Below, one piece after another: positions 27,103-36,240 of a stretch of DNA of 64,000 bases. The stretch comes from Natrialba magadii ATCC 43099. GTDB taxonomy: Archaea; Halobacteriota; Halobacteria; Halobacteriales; Natrialbaceae. Where the stretch lies: contig NC_013922.1 of assembly GCF_000025625.1 (NCBI RefSeq), positions 1,736,001 to 1,800,000 of the forward strand, read 5' to 3'. The notes under the pieces were generated by a model, which saw nothing but the letters and a program-made list of their open reading frames with translations, was not told where the DNA came from and ran no database searches. Position 1 is the stretch's first letter. Each line of letters begins with the position of its first letter. The position numbers and the translations under genes were made by a program.

Positions 27103-27702
27103 CTACTCGGTCAACGTCCCCTTCGTACTCGGCGCATCCTCTCTTCGTTCATCCACTCGCGTCGCATCGTCGAGCGACCGCGCCAGCGCCTTGAACAACG
27201 CCTCAGCCTCGTGGTGCGCGTTCTCGCCAGTCACGCCCGCGTGCAGCGTCAGTCCCGCGTTCATCGCCAGCGACTCCGCGAAATGACGCGCCATATCGCT
27301 CGTGAACTCGCCGATCTGGTCCTGGGAAAACGCCCCATCGAAGTAAAAGCGCGGCCGCCCGCTCACGTCGACCACCACGTCCGCAACCGCCTCGTCCAGC
27401 GGCACCCGCCGATCTGCGTACCGGACGATCCCCGCGCGGTCGTCGAGCGCCTCGTCGAACGCCGATCCGAGCACAATTGCCACGTCCTCGACCGTGTGGT
27501 GATCGTCGATCTCCAGATCACCGTCGCACTCGAGTTCGAGGTCGAACAGGCCGTGGCGAGCGAAGGCGGTCAGCATGTGATCGAAGAAGCCGATGCCGGT
27601 ATCGACGGTGGCGGAACCGTCGCCGTCGACGGTTAGTGTGCATTCGATTTCCGTCTCGCCGGTGTCGCGCGTAACGGTGGCGCGACGCTCGCTCGTGGTC
27701 AT
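27103..27702 (-). CDS. hisB: Imidazoleglycerol-phosphate dehydratase
   Basis: A 199-residue enzyme for the sixth step of histidine synthesis, Mn2+ dependent. Family motifs: [30 protein letters not shown], and the symmetric second half [38 protein letters not shown]. Full monofunctional length; bacterial enterobacterial forms are fused to HisN, this one is not. The last residues ([13 protein letters not shown]) are a short polar tail. It is not next to other his genes, although hisA lies 2.5 kb away on the same strand. Confidence 0.96.
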   Translation of the reverse strand: MTTSERRATVTRDTGETEIECTLTVDGDGSATVDTGIGFFDHMLTAFARHGLFDLELECDGDLEIDDHHTVEDVAIVLGSAFDEALDDRAGIVRYADRRVPLDEAVADVVVDVSGRPRFYFDGAFSQDQIGEFTSDMARHFAESLAMNAGLTLHAGVTGENAHHEAEALFKALARSLDDATRVDERREDAPSTKGTLTE

Positions 27703-28185
27703 GTGGAAGCGATTGCGCCCTCGCTACAAGGGGGTTGCGCTCACGGCGAGCGTGGCGGTTGGGGCAAGCGCGGCGGTTGGGACGAGCGCAGCGAGCGATA
27801 AGTGCCAGGCGCGAGTGATGAGCGACGACAGGAAACCAGATTCAATCGGATGCGAACGACTGTGTGCCGGACGAATAGCGGTGAGGAAACGAGACTAATC
27901 TCTGAAGACGATTGTCGACGCAGTCGACACGCCCGAGCGTAGTCGGGTGCTACGAGCACGGTTCATGGAGAACGAATGTCCTACTCACGCGAGTGTTTGA
28001 AATCGAACCCGATACCGGTTAGACCTCCTTAAATCGAGTTATAAAACGTCTCGTCGCGTTTAGAAGAGTCTAAAATGGTAGTTTTGGTGTCACTACGGGT
28101 GTGAAACGGACCGAAATAGTCCCAACCGTCGGGCGCTTATATGATACATGCAGTGAATGTCGCTGATACGAAGAGGTGACCCGCG
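27703..28185. other. 483-bp intergenic region
   Basis: I see no gene here. The left part has an imperfect repeat GGCGGTTGGG in GC-rich DNA near hisB. The right part is AT-richer and carries the promoter of the next gene: TTATATGA at 28138-28145 and a Shine-Dalgarno GAGGTGA at 28173-28179 before the ATG at 28186. A GTTTGAAATCGAACCC stretch near 27990 recalls a tRNA T-arm, but no cloverleaf surrounds it. Confidence 0.5.
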
Positions 28186-28470
28186 ATGTCTAACTCAACG
28201 CCCAGCCCCTCCCCACTTTCGAACGAGTCCGTGCCGCCGTCAGGAACGGACGGCGACCAGCAGGCAGAATCGACGACGAGCAGCGCCCGAAACGTCCTCA
28301 AGGGATCAACGCAATTCCTGAGTTTCTGGGCGGCCGTCGGGTTACCGTTCATTTACCTCCCCCTGCTAGCACAGGGGCTCGGAGACCCGCGAGCAACGCT
28401 CATCTTCCTCGGACTGCTCGGTATCAACATCCTCACGCTGTACATCGGCCACGATTACAAGCGCGGGTGA
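28186..28470 (+). CDS. Small two-helix membrane protein
   Basis: 94 residues: a Ser/Pro/Thr-rich N-terminal 40, then two hydrophobic segments (about 45-63 and 70-87) ending IGHDYKRG. No family recognised. It has a promoter TATA-like box and, unusually for this window, a good Shine-Dalgarno (GAGGTGA) 7 nt before the ATG, which fixes the start. It is upstream of trkH with 154 bp between, in the same direction; a link to potassium uptake is possible but only by position. Confidence 0.72.
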   Translation: MSNSTPSPSPLSNESVPPSGTDGDQQAESTTSSARNVLKGSTQFLSFWAAVGLPFIYLPLLAQGLGDPRATLIFLGLLGINILTLYIGHDYKRG

Positions 28471-28624
28471 GCCTGAACCGACGCGTTTCCCCAATTCCCG
28501 CCCCCATATAGCCCCCACCGTACATACTTTCGAGAGTACGTATCGAGGCGACACCCCGCTGTCGTCGTCTTCGATACCTTCCGAACTGATTATTTCCCCC
28601 CGTATCCCAGGTGTGGCTACCTGA

Positions 28625-30154
28625 ATGAGGATTCGTGTCGACTGGCGCTCGAGTTGTAGCCTCACCGGAACGGTGCTGCGGTGGCTCTCAATCCCGCTCG
28701 CAGCGCCGGCGTTGCTCGCAGTACTCGACGGAAACGACCCGGTTCCGTTCCTGGTCGCTATCGCCGTTGCGATTGCGAGTGGGCTGGCACTCGAGCAGTT
28801 GAGTGCTGACCGCGAGCTCGGCCAGCGCGAGTCGTTCCTGATGGTTGCGCTCACGTGGCTCGGCGTCGCAAGCGTCGGTGCAATCCCGTTTCTCTTCGCA
28901 GGGGCCGGCTCGGCCGGCGAATCCGCCTTTACCGGGCTCATCAACACACCGATCAACGCCTTCTTCGAGAGCATGAGCGGGCTGACGACAACGGGCGCAA
29001 CCGTCATGGAGGAGTGGGATTTCAACAACCAGCCGCGCTCGATCTTGCTGTGGCGACAGCTCATCCAGTGGCTCGGCGGGCTCGGGATCCTGATCGTCGC
29101 GATCGGTCTGCTCTCACACCTGATGGTCGGTGGTGCACAGCTGATGGAAACCGAGAGTCAGACGCGAAACGTCCGCAAGCTTCGACCACACATCTCTGAA
29201 ACGGCACGGCTCATCTGGGGGCTGTACGTTGGGCTCACGCTCCTCGCCGTCGCCGTCTTCTACGGACTGCACCTCCTGGGATTCGCGGACGGGATGGACC
29301 TATTCAACGCAGTTTCGCACGCGCTGACGAGTGTGGCGACCGCCGGCTTCTCGCCGGAAGGAGACAGCATCGCCGCGTTCTCGCCGATTGTCCAGTGGTC
29401 GATCATCCCGTTCATGATCCTCGGCTCGACCAACTTCGTCCTTCTCTACTACATCACGCAAGGGGAGTTCGAGCGCCCGCTGCAGTCCGAAGAGCTCCGA
29501 TTCTATCTCGGCGTACTCGCTCTGTTCAGCGCGCTCGTCGTCGGGATTCTCGCGTTCGATGCAGACCTCGACCTGGGTATCGAGCCGACGATCCGCCACG
29601 GCGTGTTCAACGTCGTCTCGCTGGTGACGACGACCGGCTACGCGAGCATGGACTTCAACCAGTGGAGTCCTGGTGCGAAGCATATGCTGTTTCTCTCTAT
29701 GTTCATCGGCGGGATGGCCGGGAGTACGACCTGTTCGATCAAGTCGCTGCGCTGGCTGGTCGTCCTGAAGGCGTTCAAGCGAAATCTCTTCACGGCGATC
29801 CACCCCGAGGCAGTCCGCCCGCTCCGGGTCAGTGGCAGTGTCGTCGACGAGGAGACCGTCAACGACATCTTCGGCTACGTCCTGCTCGCCATCGTCATCT
29901 TCTTCGGCCTGACGGTCCTGCTCGTCGTCGACGCCGCACGCGCCGGCACCGACGTCAGCGAATTCGGCGCACTCGGTGCTGCAGCCTCAATCTTCATGAA
30001 CATCGGCCCCGCGTTCGAACTCGCCGGTCCGATGGAGAACTACAACGACTTTTCGGCCTTTTCGCGGTCCGTCATGGTCATCATGATGTGGATCGGCCGA
30101 ATCGAAATCGTTCCCGTCCTCGTCCTGCTGTTGCCGGCGTACTGGCGATCCTGA
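28625..30154 (+). CDS. trkH: TrkH-type potassium uptake membrane subunit
   Basis: A 509-residue membrane protein of the TrkH/KtrB superfamily, the channel part of Trk potassium uptake, central to the salt-in strategy of haloarchaea. Selectivity-filter-like segments are visible: SGLTTTGATV, TSVATAGFSP, SLVTTTGYAS and a last one around MNIGPAFELAGP. RQLIQWLGGLGI is a family signature. No trkA gene is next to it. A TTATTTCC sequence about 33 bp upstream of the ATG may be the TATA box. It converges with hisA, with 8 bp between stop codons. Confidence 0.94.
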   Translation: MRIRVDWRSSCSLTGTVLRWLSIPLAAPALLAVLDGNDPVPFLVAIAVAIASGLALEQLSADRELGQRESFLMVALTWLGVASVGAIPFLFAGAGSAGESAFTGLINTPINAFFESMSGLTTTGATVMEEWDFNNQPRSILLWRQLIQWLGGLGILIVAIGLLSHLMVGGAQLMETESQTRNVRKLRPHISETARLIWGLYVGLTLLAVAVFYGLHLLGFADGMDLFNAVSHALTSVATAGFSPEGDSIAAFSPIVQWSIIPFMILGSTNFVLLYYITQGEFERPLQSEELRFYLGVLALFSALVVGILAFDADLDLGIEPTIRHGVFNVVSLVTTTGYASMDFNQWSPGAKHMLFLSMFIGGMAGSTTCSIKSLRWLVVLKAFKRNLFTAIHPEAVRPLRVSGSVVDEETVNDIFGYVLLAIVIFFGLTVLLVVDAARAGTDVSEFGALGAAASIFMNIGPAFELAGPMENYNDFSAFSRSVMVIMMWIGRIEIVPVLVLLLPAYWRS

Positions 30155-30162
30155 TCGGTCGG

Positions 30163-30972
30163 TTACTCGTCGTGGCTATCGTCACCATCGTCACCATCGT
30201 CGCCAACCACAGCCTTCGCCTCCTCTAGCGTGAAATTCCCTTCGTACAGCGCACTTCCAACCACGGCCGCCGCCGCACCCGCCTCCTCGAGTGCCCGGAT
30301 ATCTTCGAGCGTCGCCACACCCCCGCTCGCGATCACCGGGACATCCGTGGCGTCGACCAGTTCGCGGACCGGTTCCGTGGCCACGCCCTCGAGTTGCCCC
30401 TCCACGTCGACGTTGGTGAACAGGATTGCGGTAGCCCCGAGTTCCTCGTAGCGTTCGGCCGCTTCGACCGGCGAGACGCCCGCACCCTCGGTCCAGCCCT
30501 CGACGACGACCTCGCCGTCTTTCGCATCGAGACTGACGATGACGCTGTCGGGATGCGTCTCACTGATTTCCGCAACGATATCGGGGTCCTCGACCGCCGC
30601 AGTGCCGAGGATAACCCGGTCGACGCCGCGGTCGAGTACGTCCCGTGCGTCCGCGGCCGTTCGAATCCCGCCACCGAGTTGCGTCGGGACATCGACGGAC
30701 TCGAGTACGCTCTCGATCGCGGCGGTGTTCTCGCGCTCGCCGTCGAACGCGCCGTCTAAGTCGACGAGGTGGAGCGAGTCGGCGCCGGCCTCGAGCCAGC
30801 GTGTGGCGGCGTCGACGGGGTCGCCGTAGGTTTTCTCGGTGCCGCGCTCGCCCTGGACGAGCTGGACGACCTCGCCGTTCTGGATGTCGACGGCGGGGAT
30901 GACGTCGAAGCTGGTCGGGTCAGTGGGGTCACTCGAGTCTGTGTGAGAAGACGAGTCGTCTGCGTCAGTCAT
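30163..30972 (-). CDS. hisA: Phosphoribosylformimino-5-aminoimidazole carboxamide ribotide isomerase
   Basis: A 269-residue TIM-barrel isomerase for the fourth step of histidine synthesis. Motifs: DVIPAVDIQNGEVVQLVQGE, LHLVDLDGAFDG, QLGGGIRT, and VIASGGVATLEDI with GSALYEG near the end. The first 20 residues (Asp/Ser/Thr) and the DDGDDGDD tail are acidic extensions; the tail is coded by repeated CACCATCGT DNA. The frame is open to 31647, but the family N-terminus fits the ATG at 30972. Its upstream region contains a 28-bp tandem repeat (31011-31080). Confidence 0.95.
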   Translation of the reverse strand: MTDADDSSSHTDSSDPTDPTSFDVIPAVDIQNGEVVQLVQGERGTEKTYGDPVDAATRWLEAGADSLHLVDLDGAFDGERENTAAIESVLESVDVPTQLGGGIRTAADARDVLDRGVDRVILGTAAVEDPDIVAEISETHPDSVIVSLDAKDGEVVVEGWTEGAGVSPVEAAERYEELGATAILFTNVDVEGQLEGVATEPVRELVDATDVPVIASGGVATLEDIRALEEAGAAAAVVGSALYEGNFTLEEAKAVVGDDGDDGDDSHDE

Positions 30973-31010
30973 ACGTGTGTGAGCGGGGTGCATCCGAGTA
31001 AAGGCGACGG

Positions 31011-31080
31011 TTTGCTGTTCTTCGATGCGCCGGATCGATTTGCTGTTCTTCGATGCGCCGGATGAGTTTGCTGTTCTTCG
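31011..31080. repeat. 28-bp tandem repeat, 2.5 copies, upstream of hisA
   Basis: Units begin TTTGCTGTTCTTCGATGCGC at 31011, 31039 and 31067 (the last is partial). It lies 39 bp upstream of the hisA start, in or next to its promoter region. Confidence 0.9.
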
Positions 31081-31250
31081 GTTAGTTGGATCGGTTTGCT
31101 TTCGCGTCGGCGCGCCGCTACAGCTGATTCTGTCGATCGTCACCGTCGTCGGTATCGCGTTTCTCAGAGGTATCTGAGCCGTACGACAGCAAGAATTTGA
31201 CAGGGAGAGACGTTGCAAACACGACAGACGGGACAGAACGGGTCCAGTAC

Positions 31251-31258
31251 TTATTTTA
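31251..31258 (+). promoter_or_regulatory. TATA-like box of the PiT gene at 31283
   Basis: TTATTTTA is centred about 28 bp upstream of the ATG at 31283 and decides between it and the in-frame ATG at 31274. Confidence 0.55.
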
Positions 31259-31282
31259 TCCGGATAGTCGTATTTGTTGTCG

Positions 31283-32464
31283 ATGGTAGAAACGCTTCTC
31301 GTAGTCGGGATTATCGCGTCTGTCTTCGTTGGTTTCAATATCGGGGGATCGTCGACGGGGATCACGTGGGGGCCGTCGGTCGGCGCTGGCATCGTCACGA
31401 AGACGGCCGCGGCAGCGATCATGACCGTGTTCGTGTTCCTCGGCGGGATGACGGTTGGACAGAACGTCATGGGAACACTCAGCGAGGATATCATTACGAT
31501 CGATCTCACGCTCTCGGCTGGCGTCGCCGTCCTCTTCTTTATCGGCCTCGGCATCCTCGTCGCCAACATTTTCGGCGTTCCCGTCCCTACGTCGATGACG
31601 ACCGTCGGTGCAATCGCCGGACTCGGGCTGGCGACCGGGACTCTCAACTACGCGGTGATCGCCGAAATCATCTCCTGGTGGGTCGTGACACCGATCATCG
31701 GCTTCTGGATCGGCGGCATTATCGGGCGGTATCTCTACCCGTGGGTCAACCAGCGCGTCGACATCAAAAGCACCGACGGCCCGCTCCTCAGCCTCGACCG
31801 TCAGGGTGCAGTCCCGAAACCGGCGCTCGGACCGAATACGACCGCCCAGGAACTCGCAACGACGGTCGTCGTCCTCATTATTGGCTGTTACATGGCGTTC
31901 AGTGCCGGCGCGAGCAACGTCCCGAACGCCGCGGCGCCGTTGGTTGGTGAGGCTGGCTTGGAAGTGACACAAGCAGTCATCATCGCAACCGCCGCAATCG
32001 GACTCGGTGGCTTTACGATCGCCAGACGAACGATGGACTCTGTCGGCGGTGAACTGAGCGACATTCCGCTCCTCGCCGCACTATTCGTGATGGTAACTGC
32101 TTCGACGATCACGACCGCGCTCTCCTATATCGGCATTCCAATCAGCCTCGTGATGGCCACCGTCATGACCATCGTTGGCATCGGCTGGGGGCGAGCAACC
32201 CGCCCAATCACGTTCCGAGAGGCCGTCACCCGCGACACCGACGCACAAGACCGCGATATCGAACTGGGTGCGATCGTCGCCGAAGAACAGGAAAGTGAAC
32301 AGGCCCCAGCAATCGGTGAAGAAGAACCCGAAGAAGTGCTCAACGCAGCCGATCTGTTCAATCCACGGGCAGTCATCAAGTACATCTCGATGTGGATCAT
32401 CGGTCCGTCGATGTCGACGCTGCTGGCCTACGGATTCTTCATACTCCTTCCAGGGGTTGCGTGA
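31283..32464 (+). CDS. Inorganic phosphate transporter, PiT family
   Basis: A 393-residue membrane carrier. Both PiT repeats are visible: FVGFNIGGSSTGITWGPSVG near the N-terminus and MAFSAGASNVPNAAAPLVGE in the middle, the latter close to the classic GANDVANA motif. A hydrophilic loop (about 150-180) and an acidic loop (about 315-345) separate membrane parts. It imports phosphate with a cation. It is followed 38 bp later by a UspA gene, a common pairing in haloarchaea suggesting joint regulation. A close but broken paralogue lies at 34045-35267. Confidence 0.92.
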   Translation: MVETLLVVGIIASVFVGFNIGGSSTGITWGPSVGAGIVTKTAAAAIMTVFVFLGGMTVGQNVMGTLSEDIITIDLTLSAGVAVLFFIGLGILVANIFGVPVPTSMTTVGAIAGLGLATGTLNYAVIAEIISWWVVTPIIGFWIGGIIGRYLYPWVNQRVDIKSTDGPLLSLDRQGAVPKPALGPNTTAQELATTVVVLIIGCYMAFSAGASNVPNAAAPLVGEAGLEVTQAVIIATAAIGLGGFTIARRTMDSVGGELSDIPLLAALFVMVTASTITTALSYIGIPISLVMATVMTIVGIGWGRATRPITFREAVTRDTDAQDRDIELGAIVAEEQESEQAPAIGEEEPEEVLNAADLFNPRAVIKYISMWIIGPSMSTLLAYGFFILLPGVA

Positions 32465-32502
32465 TGCGAGGTTCTTAGCACCTAGGACTCGTACCCCAGC
32501 AC

Positions 32503-32931
32503 ATGCTCTCGAAAATTCTCGTGCCGATGGACAGGTCCGAACACGCCGGTCGTGCACTCGAGTACGCGCTCGAAAACGTTCCTGAGGCCGACGTCACTGT
32601 CCTGCACGTCGTCGGCGTTCCGTCGATGATGATGGGCGATGCGGTGGCACTAACGCTTGAGGACGACATCAGCGACGCGGCTGCGAAGCGCGCCGAACCG
32701 GTGTTCGAGTTGGCACACGAAATCGCCGATGAACGGGACCGGGAGATCAAGACGATTGTCGGTATCGGTCATCCGGCACGGAATATCGTCGACCGTGCCG
32801 AGGAGTACGACACGATCGTTCTCGGAAGTCACGGCGAAGACTGGGACCGTGCGACACGTCGATTCCTCGTCGGGAACGTCGCCGAAACAGTGTCGAAACG
32901 CTCACCGGTGCCGGTAACGATCGTCCACTAG
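32503..32931 (+). CDS. Universal stress protein (UspA family)
   Basis: A 142-residue alpha/beta protein with the family start MLSKILVPMDRSEHAGRALEYA and the nucleotide-binding end IVLGSHGEDWDRATRRFLVGNVAE. Compared with the usual G-x2-G-x9-G pattern, three extra residues stand between the last glycines, so ATP binding is uncertain. Because it follows the PiT gene closely in the same direction, a role in sensing phosphate or energy state of the transporter is plausible. It is directly followed by the 21-bp tandem repeat. Confidence 0.92.
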   Translation: MLSKILVPMDRSEHAGRALEYALENVPEADVTVLHVVGVPSMMMGDAVALTLEDDISDAAAKRAEPVFELAHEIADERDREIKTIVGIGHPARNIVDRAEEYDTIVLGSHGEDWDRATRRFLVGNVAETVSKRSPVPVTIVH

Positions 32932-32933
32932 GC

Positions 32934-33038
32934 GCTCACAGTAGTCTACGATTCGCTCACAGTAGTCTACGATTCGCTCACAGTAGTCTACGATTCGCTC
33001 ACAGTAGTCTACGATTCGCTCACGGAAGTCTACGATTC
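32934..33038. repeat. 21-bp tandem repeat, five units
   Basis: Unit GCTCACAGTAGTCTACGATTC, four perfect copies from 32934 and a fifth with two changes (33018-33038). It starts two bases after the uspA stop codon and its last unit runs into the 3' end of the convergent gene. There are no spacers, so it is not a CRISPR. Confidence 0.95.
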
Positions 33039-33776
33039 GGATTCCTCATCGGCTGCGTCGTCCGCAACTGACTCTTCGATGAGTTCTTCGATTTCGTCCT
33101 CGCGTAGACGCCGGTCGACGCGTTCCTCGACGGCGTCGACTTTCGCCTGGACTTCTCCAACCTGTTCTTCGACCGTTTGCTCGACGGTTTCGCCGACTGT
33201 TTCCTCGACGGTTTCGCCGACTGTTTCCTCGACGGTTTCGCCAACCGTTTGCTCGACCGTCTCCTCAACTGTCGCTTGTACCTCTTCAACCTGTTCTTCG
33301 ACCGTCTCACCCACCGTTTCTTCGACTGTTTCGCCGACGGTCTCCTCGACCGTTTCCTCAACCGTCTCGCCCACTGTCTCTTCGACAGTCTCTCCCACCG
33401 TTTCCTCGACTGTTTCCTCGACCTGTGCCTGCACACCCTCGACCTGGCGTTCGACTGTCTCGTCGACCGTCTGCTCGAGGGTTTCGTCGACCGTTTGTTC
33501 AAGGGTTTCTTCGACCGTCTCCTCAACCTGCGTCTGGACGACTTCGACTTCTTTCTCGACGGTTTCGCCGACCGTCTCTTCGACTGCCTGGGTCATCCAG
33601 TCCGGATCGAACCGCGCCATCTTCCAGACGACGTGCACGACGTAAGATGCGAAGACGCCGACACCGAACGCGATTCCGACGTTCGTCTCGACTGTCGCGA
33701 TCAGAACGATCGAGAGCGCGATCAACGCACCGTAGGCGAGATCAACGGCTGCGTCGACACGAACCGGGTTTAGCAT
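33030..33776 (-). CDS. Membrane-anchored repeat coiled-coil protein
   Basis: 248 residues. Residues about 10-45 carry two hydrophobic segments. From about 60 to 215 the protein is built of a four-residue pattern, V-E-E-T / V-G-E-T / V-E-Q-T, broken at intervals by EEQVEEVQATV-like pieces. It ends in a charged helix and an acidic tail. The repeats must form a very long, negatively charged helix or coiled coil projecting from the membrane. No family is recognised; the DNA repeats could mimic many unrelated coiled coils in searches. The ATG at 33776 is preferred because upstream residues look non-coding. It sits between uspA and the broken PiT gene. Confidence 0.72.
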   Translation of the reverse strand: MLNPVRVDAAVDLAYGALIALSIVLIATVETNVGIAFGVGVFASYVVHVVWKMARFDPDWMTQAVEETVGETVEKEVEVVQTQVEETVEETLEQTVDETLEQTVDETVERQVEGVQAQVEETVEETVGETVEETVGETVEETVEETVGETVEETVGETVEEQVEEVQATVEETVEQTVGETVEETVGETVEETVGETVEQTVEEQVGEVQAKVDAVEERVDRRLREDEIEELIEESVADDAADEESES

Positions 33777-34044
33777 CGGCGAGTAGCACCTGTATCGCTC
33801 GACCGGGCAGTGCCAGATTCTGAATGAGAGGCGACGTATCGACGCTGACCATCCACCGGAACACACCGCTGCCCCCGGCGTTCGACGGAAATCCGACTAG
33901 CACACATGTTACCAGAATATTCGGTAGGCGACGTTGAAATTCTTTGCTCTAGAATCCAGAGGGTGGCGACCTGGTTGTATTCACGATTGTCTGCCCTCGA
34001 TGTAATGGGTCTATTTTTAGGATTAGCTCGCTTGAGTACACACT

Positions 34045-35267
34045 GTGACGGAAGTACTGCTTCTCGTGGGTATTCTCGTTGCAATCTTCGTCGGCTACAA
34101 CATCGGCGGAGCAACGACGGGGCCAGCGTTCGGTCCGGCGGTTGGGGCGAACGTAATCACGAAAACGATGGCCGCGGCACTCATGTCGATTTTCTTCTTC
34201 ATCGGTGCGGCGACGATCGGCCCGCAGGTCGTCGATACGCTCGGTAACGAGCTCGTTCACGATACGGCAGTGTTTACGATGCGCTCGAACGTCGCCGTCC
34301 TCTTCTTCATCGGCGGCGCGCTATTCGTCGGAAACTACGCTGGTGTCCCAGCCTCGACCTCGATGACGGCCGTCGGTGCGATCGCCGCACTCGGACTCGC
34401 GACGGGTGAACTCGCCTAGGACACGCTCGGCCAGATCGTTATCTGGTGGGTCGTCGCACCAATCATCGGCTTCTGGGTCGCAGGTGTTGTCGGCCGATAC
34501 TTCTATCCGCAGATCAACGAGTGGATCGCGATCGAGGCCAGCCGTGACGGCCGAGAGATGATCACCGTCGACCGGTCAGGCACCGTTCCACGGCTCCAGT
34601 TCGGCGACGGTGCGGACCGCCGGGAGATTACAGGTGCGTTCGTCGTCGTCGGTATCGGCTGTCTGATGGGCTTTTCCTCGGGAACGAGCAACATCGCGAA
34701 CGCGATTGCCCCGATCTACGGCGCAGTTGCTGGCACGGGTACTGAACTCACACTCGGCTCACTGTCGGTCCCGTTCGGAATGCCTGCGCTGATCGTCATC
34801 GGCTCAATCGCCGTCGCAATCGGCTGTTTCACTATCGCACGTCGAACGCTCGATACGCTCGGTAACGACATCACGAACCTGCCGCTGACGGCGGCAATCG
34901 TCGTCGCCGTGGTTAGCTCGACCATCGTCGTTGCTCTTTCCTGGATCGGTATCCCTGCGAGTTTCGTCGTCATCGCGACGATGAGCATCATCGGACTCGG
35001 CTGGGGGCGTGCAACACGGACGACAACGCTCTCTGATGCCAGAGCCGGCGAGGAGACCCACGTCTCCGTCGGTGCACTCACCGCCGACGAAGAGGGTGAA
35101 ACGCCGCCCGAGATCGGGAAGAAGAGCCCGAAGACATCCCAACGGCTGCTGATCTGTTCAACCCATCAACGACGGCCAGGGTGATCCTCATGCAAAATGT
35201 CGTTCCCGTTATCTCCACGGTCGGAGCCTTCCTTACGTTCCGGTTCCTGCCGGTATTCGGCTTCTGA
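34045..35267 (+). pseudogene. PiT phosphate transporter, broken by amber codon and frameshift
   Basis: The GTG at 34045 opens a PiT protein closely similar to that at 31283 (FVGYNIGGATTGPAFGPAVG). An in-frame TAG at 34417-34419 stops it after GELA; the paralogue has Tyr at this place, so TAC has probably become TAG. The same frame then continues (DTLGQIVIWWVVAPIIGFW) through MGFSSGTSNIANAIAPIYG to about 35115, where one base is missing in ATCGG-GAAGAAGAG. In the next frame the match resumes (EEEPEDIPTAADLFNPS) to TGA at 35265-35267. Restored length would be about 407 residues. The alternative is sequencing error, but two separate lesions argue for real decay. Confidence 0.85.
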
Positions 35268-35451
35268 CTCCACAGGGAGGCTGTCTTTGCCACCATCGCG
35301 AAAGGGGCGCTTGCGCTCGTCACAGATCATTCGTACCGCCTGTGAATCAGCCGGAAAGACGAATACTCTGGATGGATAGCCAGCTATTTGTGAAAAACCA
35401 TTTAGAATGGAACAGCAAGCTATACCAGTGCGGGACTCGAAGCGCCGGTTG

Positions 35452-35841
35452 ATGCCCACGGTAGAATACCTCAACTACGAAGTGCTGGACGACCAGGGTT
35501 GGGAAATGGACGACGACGACCTCTTCGAGAAAGCTGCAGACGCCGACTTCGGCGAAGAGGACTACGGCTCCCTCGAGGTCAACGAGGGCGAATACATCCT
35601 CGAAGCCGCCGAGGCACAGGGCTACGACTGGCCCTTCTCGTGCCGCGCCGGTGCCTGTGCAAACTGCGCAGCCATCGTCACGGAAGGCGAAATCCAGATG
35701 GACATGCAGCAGATCCTCTCGGACGAAGAGGTCGAGGACAAGAACGTCCGCCTGACCTGCATTGGCTCCGCCGAGACTGACGAGGTCAAGATGGTCTACA
35801 ACGCAAAGCACCTCGACTACCTGCAGAACCGCGTCATTTAA
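35452..35841 (+). CDS. fer: [2Fe-2S] ferredoxin, halophilic plant type
   Basis: A 129-residue electron carrier nearly identical in pattern to the Halobacterium ferredoxin, which accepts electrons from 2-oxoacid:ferredoxin oxidoreductases. Cluster ligands are Cys64, Cys69, Cys72 ([11 protein letters not shown]) and Cys103 (LTCIG). The acidic N-terminal insertion of about 30 residues ([18 protein letters not shown]) is the known halophilic feature. The frame opens at 35407, but the conserved start is [16 protein letters not shown] at 35452. T-rich stretches after the stop (CCGTTTTCC...CCGTTTTCG) may end transcription. Confidence 0.97.
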   Translation: MPTVEYLNYEVLDDQGWEMDDDDLFEKAADADFGEEDYGSLEVNEGEYILEAAEAQGYDWPFSCRAGACANCAAIVTEGEIQMDMQQILSDEEVEDKNVRLTCIGSAETDEVKMVYNAKHLDYLQNRVI

Positions 35842-36240
35842 GCGGTCTCACCGTTTTCCGCTTTCCGTTTTCGCGTGTGTCCGTGACACGTTGAGCCTGT
35901 CGTTCGTCGTCCACGAGGTCATCGGGATTCCTCGCGTTCGTGACGCCTCGGTCTCGATTCCCGCACCCTCGACACTCTACAAGCCGTTTGCCCGCTTGAA
36001 GAGAGCCGTCTGGCGGGCTCTGCTAAACGTTCCACCCCCAGACTTGCCGCTGAACGGTGTCTCCGGCATTGTCTCGAGTGTCTCCGGCATTGGTGTCGCC
36101 GGGCTTGAGCGGACGCACGTCTCAACTCTATCAAAATCTACCAACTCCTATCAAGTCGTATTGAATACGAGATTGGACGATAGCCTCTCAGTTGAGACAG
36201 GCGGGGAACAGCTTAACTCAAACACGAATGTTCTTGCTGT
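35842..36240. other. 399-bp intergenic region
   Basis: It begins with T-rich runs that could be the fer terminator. It contains a short direct repeat GTGTCTCCGGCATTG (twice, about 36057-36092). Near the right end GCTTAACTC at about 36210 could be the TATA region of the cupin gene. The plus-strand open frame across it looks like a shadow, with no homology. No RNA gene is evident. Confidence 0.45.

Noticed and set aside
27960-28020. tRNA-like T-arm in the hisB downstream gap
   Set aside because: GTTTGAAATCGAACCC resembles a T-arm, but no acceptor, D or anticodon stems pair around it on either strand.
32934-33038. CRISPR array behind uspA
   Set aside because: The repeats are directly adjacent 21-mers without spacers, and there are no cas genes nearby.
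34417-34419. TAG in the PiT gene read as pyrrolysine
   Set aside because: Haloarchaea of this kind are not known to code pyrrolysine, the paralogue has Tyr at this site, and a second lesion lies downstream, so decay is simpler.
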